Assembly (NCBI GenBank): GCA_000333855.2
Contig: CM007320.1
Location: 2,151,723 to 2,215,722, forward strand
Direction of reading: 5' to 3'
DNA: 64,000 nucleotides
Source of the DNA: Endotrypanum monterogeii
Lineage: Eukaryota; Euglenozoa; Kinetoplastea; Trypanosomatida; Trypanosomatidae
Position numbers and translations under genes: made by a program. Positions 49,194 to 59,400 of this stretch are shown here, one piece after another. The notes beneath the pieces are model-generated. The model saw nothing but the letters and a program-made list of their open reading frames with translations. It was not told the origin of the DNA and ran no database searches. Within the stretch, counting starts at the first letter, position 1. Each line of letters starts with the position of its first letter.

Positions 49194-49350
49194 TGCATCC
49201 TTTATTTCGTCATTTGAAAGGACAAAGTGGCAGCATGTCTAGTCTAGGCCGGATTTTTTTTTGGCGTAGAATATAACGGGAAAGAATGGAGCGTGGATGC
49301 ATGGGTAAGATGGGAAATGCAAAGCACATGCTCATGCAGAAGTAACAGAA

Positions 49351-49381
<31 letters not shown>

Positions 49382-49445
49382 TCTTGTTATGAGGGCAAAT
49401 AAACAACACGCATTTTCTTCTAAACAAATGATCCAAACAAAGAGT

Positions 49446-49461
49446 GGGGGGGGGGGGGGGG
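49446..49461. repeat. G16 homopolymer
   Basis: Sixteen consecutive G on the plus strand (C on the transcribed RNA sense), between genes. Confidence 0.9.
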
Positions 49462-49827
49462 CGATCAGAACCCACTCACCCTCTATCCACACCCTGCTCA
49501 CCACAAGGCATCCTGTGTCGTTTCCTTCTTTTTTTTTCTTCAGCTTCGTGAATGAAAAATGGTGCATCGCCCGAATATGCCCCCATCATTCGAAAAGCTT
49601 TGGCAAACCCCAAATCACCGATGTGAGGCAATGTGACCGCGGCCGGTGCACTCGCCGAGGAACGCACATGACACACACACTAAGAAAAAAAAAACGCAGT
49701 CACAGGGGGATAAAGATGGTACGGTGGTGGAGAAAAAGAAAAATTTTGCGTGTGTGTGTGTGTGTGTGTGTGTGCCTGTGTATCTATGCTCCACGTCCCC
49801 TCGGAGCAGCACACAGCTGTAAACTCT

Positions 49828-51603
49828 TCAGAAACCAAAAATGAGTACTCGAGATATGCAGTCAATCGGTAGGTAAAGGAGAGCTATTATCACAACAGTT
49901 CGCCAAATAACAGCATAGTGTCGCTGTGCCGTGTCGACTGCGTAGAACCACACAGAAAACAGCGGCACCGGTCGGGACGACGGCAGCGGTGCTGCAAATC
50001 CACTCCACACCACCTGCCACGAGTACAGCACGGACATGGCGCACACAGACACAATGGTGCCCAGCTGACGGGTTAGACACAGCGAAAGGACCGCGGAACC
50101 CATGCCGTAGCCTGCGTAGTACATCCAACATTGCTCGAAGTGGTGCAGTTGATACGTAAGTGCTGAGCCGCGACGGTGTATTGTGTGTGGCTGCTGCTGC
50201 TGCTGCGCAGCGTACCGGTAGTCAAATACATAGAAGGCATAGAGCTGAGCGTTGAGCACTGTAGAAAGGAGGATACCGATCAGTGGCAACCTCTCGATTG
50301 CGGACGCGAAAAGAGCAAAGGACATGGTAGCCAACGCCTTGAATAAAACCTCACTAATGGCCTCTAGCTGGAGAACAACAGCAGCGAAGGGGTCGGGGCT
50401 TGCGGGGATCGACGGCGGCTGATGCGGCGATGACAACGTTGCTCCCTGCGCATGATGACTGCGGGCACAGGATGCAGCCGCTTTGGAAGCATCACCGAGC
50501 ACCCAATCTTGTAACACTGTGGTCGGGCCCTTGTGCATGATCATGCGTCCGACTGTGTTTATGATATGACGTAGGTAGGGTGGTATAGAACAGAGGAACG
50601 CCTTGCCCATTACCCGTAACACTGGCGGGCATCCCCGTGTTTCGTCGCCCCTACCCTTATCACTGCTGGCGCCACCGCTACCGCAGTCAGTGACGGAATA
50701 CAAGGGAATAGAAGAAAGCCAAGGCACCACTGCACTGGCGGCTGTCGACGAGCTAAGCTGCGACGTAGGGGATCCTCGAGGAGAACCACTCATGTCACAG
50801 ACACCACAACTCGGGACGATATTGCGCCTTGGGGACCCCACCATAGGCGACTCGCGTAACTCTGTGCCACGGAGCACCCATCCCTTACGCACCAGCCACG
50901 TCTCGCGGTAGAGTTGGCTAAACCAGACAAGTCCGATGATCTGTAAGAGGGTATAAGATGGCCACTGGCCGACGTACTTGAGTATCCAGAGACTCAGATG
51001 CACCCACAAACGAAAAAAGAAGTATACCAGGGAGGTTATCAACGTTTTTGTCGAGGTGCCGTGGCTTCCACTAGACACATTAGCTGGCAGACTAGCAGAG
51101 ACAGCGAATGCATCACGGAGAGACACTCCTTTCGGTGACGATGACGTGCTGGAGGCAAGGCAACGCGAGAGGCCTACGTAGATGAGCGTCACACTAGCAA
51201 GAGCGACGTTTGCTAGAAGATTCTTGCGGAGAAGCATCCACAACTTTGGGTCCCGCTCTAGCAAACTCCACGATGGCATCAGTAATGTACGCACCAGACA
51301 AGGTGCATCGGGGCTGATCCCAGACGTAACCGCTGCTCGTGGCAGCGGCTCAGAGCCCCCTAGGGCCAGCGCTGAGGCAAGTGAAAGCTCTGCAGGAGCC
51401 TTCTCACCCACATCTGCTGGCGATGTTGAGAGAGGCGGTGGTGTCCATTTTCCCTGCGTGTCCGTTGTCTCGGGCCCGTCGCGGCCACGCCGCCTATCCG
51501 GGGTAGACGTCAAGACGATGTGCACGCCGAAGCTCTCCACGACGCCGTGGAAAAAGTTGTGCACCTCCTGACGCACCTGAGACAAAACAGCATTCTGTGA
51601 CAT
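49828..51603 (-). CDS. EI24-like multispanning ER membrane protein
   Basis: Predicted protein of 591 residues from the ATG at 51603. Membrane segments lie at about 125-145, 185-230, 395-470, 485-540 and 562-590, with a long hydrophilic loop (about 235-360) in the middle. The C-terminal half matches the EI24/EPG-4 signature: LPLIGILLSTVLNAQLYAFY followed by VFDYRY, then after a Gln-rich insert HHFEQCWMYYAGYGMGSAVL near residue 488. Family members have LYxFYCFDYKW and a FEQ(H/N)WxYFxGFG block in the same order. EI24 acts at the ER in autophagy and endolysosomal fusion in animals; bacterial CysZ shares the fold. The role in trypanosomatids is not known to me. The Gln run (YAAQQQQQPHTIH) and the middle loop are lineage-specific additions. 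Confidence 0.72.
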   Translation of the reverse strand: MSQNAVLSQVRQEVHNFFHGVVESFGVHIVLTSTPDRRRGRDGPETTDTQGKWTPPPLSTSPADVGEKAPAELSLASALALGGSEPLPRAAVTSGISPDAPCLVRTLLMPSWSLLERDPKLWMLLRKNLLANVALASVTLIYVGLSRCLASSTSSSPKGVSLRDAFAVSASLPANVSSGSHGTSTKTLITSLVYFFFRLWVHLSLWILKYVGQWPSYTLLQIIGLVWFSQLYRETWLVRKGWVLRGTELRESPMVGSPRRNIVPSCGVCDMSGSPRGSPTSQLSSSTAASAVVPWLSSIPLYSVTDCGSGGASSDKGRGDETRGCPPVLRVMGKAFLCSIPPYLRHIINTVGRMIMHKGPTTVLQDWVLGDASKAAASCARSHHAQGATLSSPHQPPSIPASPDPFAAVVLQLEAISEVLFKALATMSFALFASAIERLPLIGILLSTVLNAQLYAFYVFDYRYAAQQQQQPHTIHRRGSALTYQLHHFEQCWMYYAGYGMGSAVLSLCLTRQLGTIVSVCAMSVLYSWQVVWSGFAAPLPSSRPVPLFSVWFYAVDTAQRHYAVIWRTVVIIALLYLPIDCISRVLIFGF

Positions 51604-51613
51604 GCAGAGAAAA

Positions 51614-51648
51614 CTTGGTGAAGGGAGGGGGAAAGGAGAGGGAGAATA
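51614..51648 (-). promoter_or_regulatory. Candidate spliced-leader acceptor for the EI24-like gene
   Basis: A pyrimidine tract of about 30 bases on the minus strand (51619-51648) is followed by CACCAAG, with AG at 51614-51615, only 11 bases before the ATG. The short leader is unusual, so another acceptor may be used. Confidence 0.4.
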
Positions 51649-51716
51649 AATCAGGAGCTACAACAAGCGTATGCACTCGGATGGGACCTTGGAGGGGGCC
51701 CTATACATATACATAT

Positions 51717-51754
<38 letters not shown>

Positions 51755-51781
51755 TGTGTGTGTGTGTTGTTGTTGTTGTGT

Positions 51782-52488
51782 NNNNNNNNNNNNNNNNNNN
51801 NNNNNNNNNNNNNNNNNNNNNNNNNNNNNNNNNNNNNNNNNNNNNNNNNNNNNNNNNNNNNNNNNNNNNNNNNNNNNNNNNNNNNNNNNNNNNNNNNNNN
51901 NNNNNNNNNNNNNNNNNNNNNNNNNNNNNNNNNNNNNNNNNNNNNNNNNNNNNNNNNNNNNNNNNNNNNNNNNNNNNNNNNNNNNNNNNNNNNNNNNNNN
52001 NNNNNNNNNNNNNNNNNNNNNNNNNNNNNNNNNNNNNNNNNNNNNNNNNNNNNNNNNNNNNNNNNNNNNNNNNNNNNNNNNNNNNNNNNNNNNNNNNNNN
52101 NNNNNNNNNNNNNNNNNNNNNNNNNNNNNNNNNNNNNNNNNNNNNNNNNNNNNNNNNNNNNNNNNNNNNNNNNNNNNNNNNNNNNNNNNNNNNNNNNNNN
52201 NNNNNNNNNNNNNNNNNNNNNNNNNNNNNNNNNNNNNNNNNNNNNNNNNNNNNNNNNNNNNNNNNNNNNNNNNNNNNNNNNNNNNNNNNNNNNNNNNNNN
52301 NNNNNNNNNNNNNNNNNNNNNNNNNNNNNNNNNNNNNNNNNNNNNNNNNNNNNNNNNNNNNNNNNNNNNNNNNNNNNNNNNNNNNNNNNNNNNNNNNNNN
52401 NNNNNNNNNNNNNNNNNNNNNNNNNNNNNNNNNNNNNNNNNNNNNNNNNNNNNNNNNNNNNNNNNNNNNNNNNNNNNNNNNNNNNNNN
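51782..52488. other. Assembly gap (707 N)
   Basis: Run of N, entered from the left through (TA)n, (TG)n and (TTG)n simple repeats, which probably stopped the assembly. Confidence 0.99.
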
Positions 52489-52760
52489 ATGTTTATGTTT
52501 TTTTGGGTATGTTTCTAAGCTTTACCGTGCATGTGAACTACGCATGCCATACTAGGCCATCAGCAAACACCAACACATGCACGCACACGCGCGCGCGTAC
52601 GGTCTCCGGCCAAAGCAATGCCTTCCACATCGCCGTACGTGGACGCAGGCGCACACAAGATCACTCACTCACTCAAAGTAAAGAAGATGAAAAAAAAAAG
52701 GAAGGGGGGCAAAGAGAGAGTCAAAAGAAGTAAATACAGAACAAATTCAAGACGCATGTA

Positions 52761-52825
52761 CACACAGACACACACAGACACACACAGACACACACAGACA
52801 CACACAGACACACACAGACACACAC
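52761..52825. repeat. 10-bp tandem repeat, CACACAGACA
   Basis: Six consecutive identical copies of CACACAGACA, ending in a partial copy. Confidence 0.95.
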
Positions 52826-53188
52826 GGGACAGCATATGCACTCAGACAGGCCCGTACTATTGAAGACTCGCAAACAAACAAAGGGGGGCAAGTGGGGGAG
52901 GGGAGGAAATAAAGAAAATAATAACGAAAGCAACGGGAGAACAGACAAAAAAAAAAAAAAGGAGCAGCACGATTTTTTCCCGTGATCGAAATACAGAAGC
53001 GGTCGGCAAGCACCAAGCTCAGTCGCCACACGGTGTGCTGTTACAACCCAGATATTGAGGAGAGCGTTCACCGATACATACTCAAGTATACACTACTCAC
53101 TTCACCAGTGGTCACATGTATCGATGTGTATGTGTCTGTGTGTAGTGATGGGGGGGATGGGAGGGGGGGGCAAGTGTGCGAATGCATG

Positions 53189-53222
<34 letters not shown>

Positions 53223-53463
53223 CGGAATACTCGAGCCTATCTCTTACAGCTTAACAAAACGCAAAACAAAAACGAGAGCTAGAGGGGATGGTCGATAGGG
53301 AAACGCTACTATAAACCGTGAGTGAAAGAAATCCAAAGCAAAAAAATGAGCAGCTGCCCCCTCCCCCAATACATTCACAGAGAAGGAAGACGAGGGAGGA
53401 GGAGGGAATAAGAGAGCTCCCACTAGTATAACAAAGTCACAGCAAGACATGTTGCTCGTGTGC

Positions 53464-56400
53464 TCAAGTCTCCATAAACCGCAAAATATTATCATAAAGG
53501 AATGACTTGATGGATTCGGCAGAGGCCAGCGGTGTCGCGTCCGGGTCGGGTGACCCTTCCTTGCCGTCCTCCATCCAGATAGTGTTGTTCAACGAAGTGG
53601 AAGCTGAATTGTGTGTATTTACGGCAGCGAGTGAGGGTGAGTTCAGTCCTGCTGTGGTGGCACCCACAGACCCACCACCGGGATTGGTCCCTGCAGGAGA
53701 AGCAGTCGAGGAGGGGTGACTTGAAAGATAATTACCACTCGAGGTTGTCGCGGAGGCAGCCACAGTGATGTTTCCAGAGGCGGCTAGTGACCCGGGCAGC
53801 GAAGGCGTGGGCGGAGACGCGCCGAGCGAAAACGAGGAGCGACGCGGGATCGGCTCCGGTGACAGCTGAGACGCTCCAGGAGACGGTGAAACTGCAATAT
53901 TTCGCATAGCAGTGCCCGAAACAGGCGCTGCAGATGCGCCCCCTCCTCCAGCCGCGCCCCCAACAGCGGAGCTAGGTGCTGACGCGAGTGGCAGGGATGC
54001 AGCACTCCCTACAGTGTTTGCCAGCGCTAGCGCAGTGGGCCGTGCTTCTGACCCCAAGCGGCGCCGCAACACCGCGCACGTCCGCTGCGGCCACCGGACG
54101 CACGCCAGATATACCTCCCCCTCACGCACCGGTAGTTGCTTCCCGTCCGCATTCAGGATAGGAGCAAGGATATACTCCTGCAAAAGGCTCACGTCCTTGG
54201 CGTGAAGACGGCGCAGAGCCGAAGTATTATCTAATACACGCCGCAGGGGTGCAGGTGATGGTGAAGAGGTCGCCGCAGTCGCCGGCACCTTCTCACAACC
54301 GCAGCTACGCCGCAGCGGCGAAGCCCTTTCCGAGGCACCCGTCGCTGCAGGGGAGGATTGCCGTAGTGGTGTCGCCTTCACTCGTGGCAATCTTTCCTCT
54401 TCGGTGCCGTGTACGCCACGGCCACGCACACCGCCACAGTGATCTGGGGCTGTCGTGGGTGACACCATCTCTGGCACCGGTGACTGGGTGAAGATAGAAT
54501 CATAAAAATACACCGTCGGCAACAGACGATGAGGAGCGTCAACTTTGTGCGTAACTGCAGCGCTCGTCGGGGAAGGGGAACTGCTCGTACTAAATCCGTG
54601 TACACCAGTAGGGCCTTCGAAGGGAAAAGGAGGTGAGCCCGACATCGGGAGTCCCGCCGCTGCATACCTTGGCGGAGTTGTGCCTCCGCGCGAGTCTGGC
54701 CAACCGTCCTCGAATATGATCGGGGTGCTGCCCCTACGGCTGCCTGTGCTGCCGAGGCCTGCACGTTGCAGCCCCGCGGCTGAGCCAACATCACCACTGT
54801 CAGTAGCAACGCTCAGCGCGGTGGCGACCGTCAAACCCGGCGAGTGGCGAATAGGTAAGCCGTACTCCTCCATGAGTGCACCGCCACCTGTGTTGATTTG
54901 ATACGCAGTGGAAGCCGATAGCAGGGGATCTCGCACGGGTAAAGATGCCTCGTATGTGGTGTGAGGCGCCATGACCCTGAGGTGCGTCGGCTCCGACCAC
55001 GCGCGCCGCTTACGCTCCTCTATTTCTGTATAGAGCCATCGCCTAACCTCATCGAGTGCGATGACGCACTGCTGATGCAGCTGCGCGTCAACACTGCCGA
55101 GGGCGCCGAGTACCACAAAGTAGCCTCCCCTCTCCAGGAGAAAAGGAAGTTCACCGTCAGCAACAAGAAAGGGCTTTATGGGAGGGAAAAGGCTCGCAGA
55201 ATGTTGATACAATGAAGCAGCCTGGCTGTATCCTGATGCACAACCTCGTGAGGAGGTGATTGCTTTGGTTGGAGTCCCTGACGCTGTCATCAGCTCTGCG
55301 TGGGAGCGTAGAAAAACAGCCGCCCCGCAGGAGTCTGGATAGCTGCGCGCCGAAAGAGGTGAGAGGTGCGACGATACTGTGACACGAAGAACCTCATGCG
55401 TGCTTTCCTCTGAGCGCGACGCCGTAGGGACCTTATTCGCCTTCATGTGCAGCACACCTACTGAATCCATTGACCAGGGAAACAATTTTCCCTCGGGGTC
55501 GCTGTAGAGGTGGTGCTCCCCGTGGGGCTGCACCACTGTCCAAGATGCCTCGTAATGCTTATCCGATCGATTCTGTGAAGTCGCTGTGGCGTCGAACGGA
55601 GTCATCGACGCGACGGTGGCGTCGCCACGTTCATCGCCGAAAATACATTCGCCTTCAGTGCTACTGCATCCCACACGCACCGCCTCCTTGCACGCAGCGC
55701 TGACAGGTTGCTGCTGGTCCTGCTGATGGGTATAAGGCAACTCTGCCACTACCATGCGCGGGAAGCAATTGACGCGGAATAATTTCCGCGCCATGTCAGT
55801 GACATGCCTCTGAACCTCTGCCTCTTGTTTGCTATGCGCCACACAGGGAGAAACACAGAGCCACTCCGCCGGCATATCTTCCATAGCAGAGCAACAAGCC
55901 TCCAGCGACTCATCCGCACTGATGTAAATGATCTGTACGCGGCGACACGGTAATGAATCAGCAGAAATAGGCTTGTGGCCCTTGCGCATTGCCCCACTGC
56001 GTGGTGACACACCTGCCGTACACACCACATCTCCAAACGCGCTGCTGTCGTGGGCGTCAGCGCATGCAAAGCTGCCCAAACTACAGGAGTCAAAGCGAGT
56101 GTCGATCGCTCCAACACCACCGCTGAAGTCACCTGCATTGAACAGAGTTCGTTCCCCCGGGGATCCGCTAAAGTCTTTCGAGGACGTGAGCGTTGCACCA
56201 TAGTCCGCCTCAGCGTCGAGGCGGCAGTTGAAGCCCCGCATGCCTGTAGCACCAAGACCTAGGTGTATCCTCTCCACATCGCCACAACCGTTGCGAGCAA
56301 GCTCCTTCCCAGAGGTTGGAGTGTCAGCCAAAACCACCGTAGACTCGTTGATGTTGCGGCAAAGCTTGCGCACAGATCGAATAAAAGTGGCCATTCCGGG

Positions 56401-59400
56401 ATGCCAGCCGGCACCAAAGACGATCAGCGCGTGCGTACACCGCTTGAACTTGACGTCCATCTCACGCTGCCATTTTTCGAGCAGACATGTCATGACCCGC
56501 TGCGCCTCAGCATCTGTCGGTGTCCACGTGACGAGCGGTGGTAACGGTGCACATAGGGATACTCCATGCAGTGCCGCCGAGCGACGCGAGCTCGCCTCGT
56601 GTACACTCTCGTTGACTGAGAGGGAAGGAGCTGCAGAACCATTGCTGGCATAATCTGCCCCAGGCTCTCGCACTCCCTGCTGCGCGCCGGATGTCACCTT
56701 CGGGTGCCTTTTCTCGCTTCCGAACCCCAACGACAAACGAGTGTGTTCACAAGTAGAGTGACCCGCGCGCTCTCGCACCTCACCAACAGTCATAGTGCAG
56801 AAAGCCAGGCGCTCCAGTGGATATAATGGCAACCGGTACTCAGGACACATCAACAGTGTTTGGTCCGCTAACTTGGTTACCTCCAGATCCTCCGTTGTCG
56901 CATTTTGCGACTCACCAGATTGCGGCAAGGTCGTCTCCTGCGCTAAGGGAGCACTCGCTGTATCACACACTATAGAAGAGGTCGACGAGCCAGAGACTGA
57001 GATACTAGTCGACCTGTTGCTGAGCCCGGTCTGTCGGGGCTCCATGGCCGACGACACCACTGCAGTAGCAACTAAGGCGCTGGAAGACCTCGTGGAGCGG
57101 TGCGAGCGTTTCGTCTTGACTGAGGATGATTTCTTTGATCGATCCAACTCGTTTGACCCTCCATCATCACAAAAAGCACTGCCCAGCCTTACACTGCGTG
57201 ATATCGGTGTGGCAGCACGACACCTGCTTAGGTGGGCCAGGGCCGCCGGCGACGTTGGGTCGCTCCTGTTTCCCTCAATGATGTATGCCTCCTCCTGCGC
57301 GTCCGCGAAGACGGCAGCATTTCTGTCGCGATCGAGCGACAATTTAGTAGCTGCACCGTGAGCAACAGAGAGGACAGTGTCCACGCCCTTCGCCACCAAT
57401 GACGGCGAGGTGTACGCCATCGACGGGTCGGTCAGCACGTCATTCCATGGGAACCTCGAAGAAAACACTGGCAGCGGCGCTGATGACGGCTGCGGAGCGG
57501 ATAGCGCCTTTGACGCGATATCCACAGAGTGTGCACCGATTATTCCCTGTGCACTCGCTTCAGTCACCTTGCAGGAGGTGTGCAACGGTGTAAGAGCAGG
57601 TGAAGCTTCCCTCAGTGATGCCTGCGTGCGGACCTCCTCTTCCTCTTCTCCAACGGCAGTTGATGCGGTACCATGAGACGCATGGATGCAGTTTGTCTGC
57701 GACTTGCGCACTGGAGTTACTGGATCCATGTCCAAGTGTTTCAGGACAAGCACGCTGGCAACGTCACCGCCATACGCCTTCGCGTCCCAACTGGGGAACG
57801 CGGTGTCTCCTTTTGTTGTGCGTGCACTCGCAGAAAAAAAGGCGGTTCCAGCTGAAGCGTTCGTCGCGCTCTGCTGCTGGGGGGAATACGAATTATGAGA
57901 CAGTGGTTCTGCTGTGAGGCTGATTGATTTTTCATACATTTCCTCTGGCGTACCGCTCGGCTTCTCGGGGGCATCTTCGCCCTTATCGAGGCAAGCGCAG
58001 GCAGCTGCTGCGATACCAGAAGTTTGCGCATCGCCATGTCTCCTCTTCGCTCGATCGCGATCCGGACTCGACGTATTCTGTTGCGTGAAGCTTGATATGC
58101 CGCTGTTACTTCTGCTCGCGTTGCGAAACGAAGGAGATCCGGAGACGGGAGATGCCGATGCCTCCGCAGGTGTCTGTGCCGAGGTTGTCGAGCGGTCACT
58201 GCTCTCATTGCGGTAGCGAGCTGTCATGGGAGCTGTCTTCATTGGAGTCGGCTCAGCGGTGGAAGCTTGGGGATCACAGACCGAGACGGAATCCTCCGGG
58301 ATTCCAGTGGAGCCGAGGAGACTTGAGCTGTGTCGCCCTGGAGTATGTTCGGAGTCATACGGAGACGTCTCGTCGTCAACAACAGCAACCTCGACAGGGG
58401 CACCCAGCGGGTTCGTACTGGAGCAATTGACTGCGGTGGTGCTGTCAGCCAACAGAGTCGATGCATCCGGCAGCCTCGCTTCCAACGGCGCACACGATGG
58501 CCACGGCGTCGGTAGCCTCTGTGCGGAGTGCAGCTCGCCCATGTGCGCTTCGTCTTTAGAGGGCGGTAGGATAGCAGCTGTCTCCTTCGGCACATCCCCA
58601 GTGTGCTGCAGAGAAGTGGAAGCACTATCTGAAGTTCGTGCTGCGGGCGAAGGGAGTGACTTCGCCGCACCACTCGCGGGTGGTGCGGCCGCGGCTACCC
58701 CAGACGCAGTAGAAGCAGCGGTACGCGTTGTGGAAGCCTTCGTGATGACGGCGTCCACCTCATCGATATAGCGCGCGAACTCCTCCTCCATGTGCTCCAG
58801 CGCCTCCACTGTCACAATTCTACCGTTCGGGTCGACCAGCACCACGGCTGGCCAAGACTGTATGTTGCATATGTGCATGACTCGCCGATAACCGTCGTTG
58901 CTGTCCACCGAATACCAGCCGCCGTAGTAGGGGTTCTGCGTTACCTCGCTATCAAAGACGACAGTGTCCGGGTTGAGACAAAGATTTGGCTGGCCATCGA
59001 GAAGATGACGCAAGACTGTACTGAGCTGCAGCGTGGCAGCGGGATCACTATTGCTGAGGCCTCCCCGCACCAGCTCGCGCAGCCCAGCCGAAGACATAAA
59101 TCTCCCTTCGCCAGGGAAAACATCGTCTCGCGCCACTGAGAATTCGCAAGCGTTGGCTAAAAAAGGATCTGCGAAGACGCGCGGAGAAGCCGCGGCGGAA
59201 GTAGTGGTGCCGGCCTGGTGAGCGCCACCAAAGCTAAACGAGGCGCCAGAGTGCATAGGGCCTCCACGCGCACCGAGCGAGCCGCCCTGGGGAGTTGAGG
59301 AGACTGGCAAAGAGCCGAAGGTGTGTGTGCGGGAACCGCCGGCCAGTGGAGAAGCGATATTACCTGCACCGCCTGCCGGGGTGACCCCTTGAGAGGCCGA

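Larger units (their letters stand above)
47746..49827. other. Intergenic region between the EI24-like gene and the signal-peptide gene
   Basis: About 2.1 kb without a gene. It contains a long inverted repeat with a TA core at 48352-48423, (TA)n runs near 49161-49190 and 49350-49379, a run of 16 G at 49446-49461, and (TG)n near 49750-49774. Most is the expected 3' UTR of the EI24-like gene. Confidence 0.55.
51604..53463. other. Intergenic region with a large assembly gap
   Basis: Visible sequence holds no gene. It contains (TA)n at 51719-51750 leading into (TG)n and (TTG)n at the gap edge, the 707-N gap, a decamer array at 52761-52825, an A run near 52947-52961, and (TA)n near 53191-53220. 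A small gene hidden in the gap cannot be excluded. Confidence 0.5.

Noticed and set aside
51671..52733. Open frames on the plus strand spanning the 707-N gap
   Set aside because: They consist almost entirely of N; nothing supports coding.
52761..52825. Tandem array considered as a CRISPR-like array
   Set aside because: The copies are 10 bases, contiguous and without spacers, in a eukaryotic genome.
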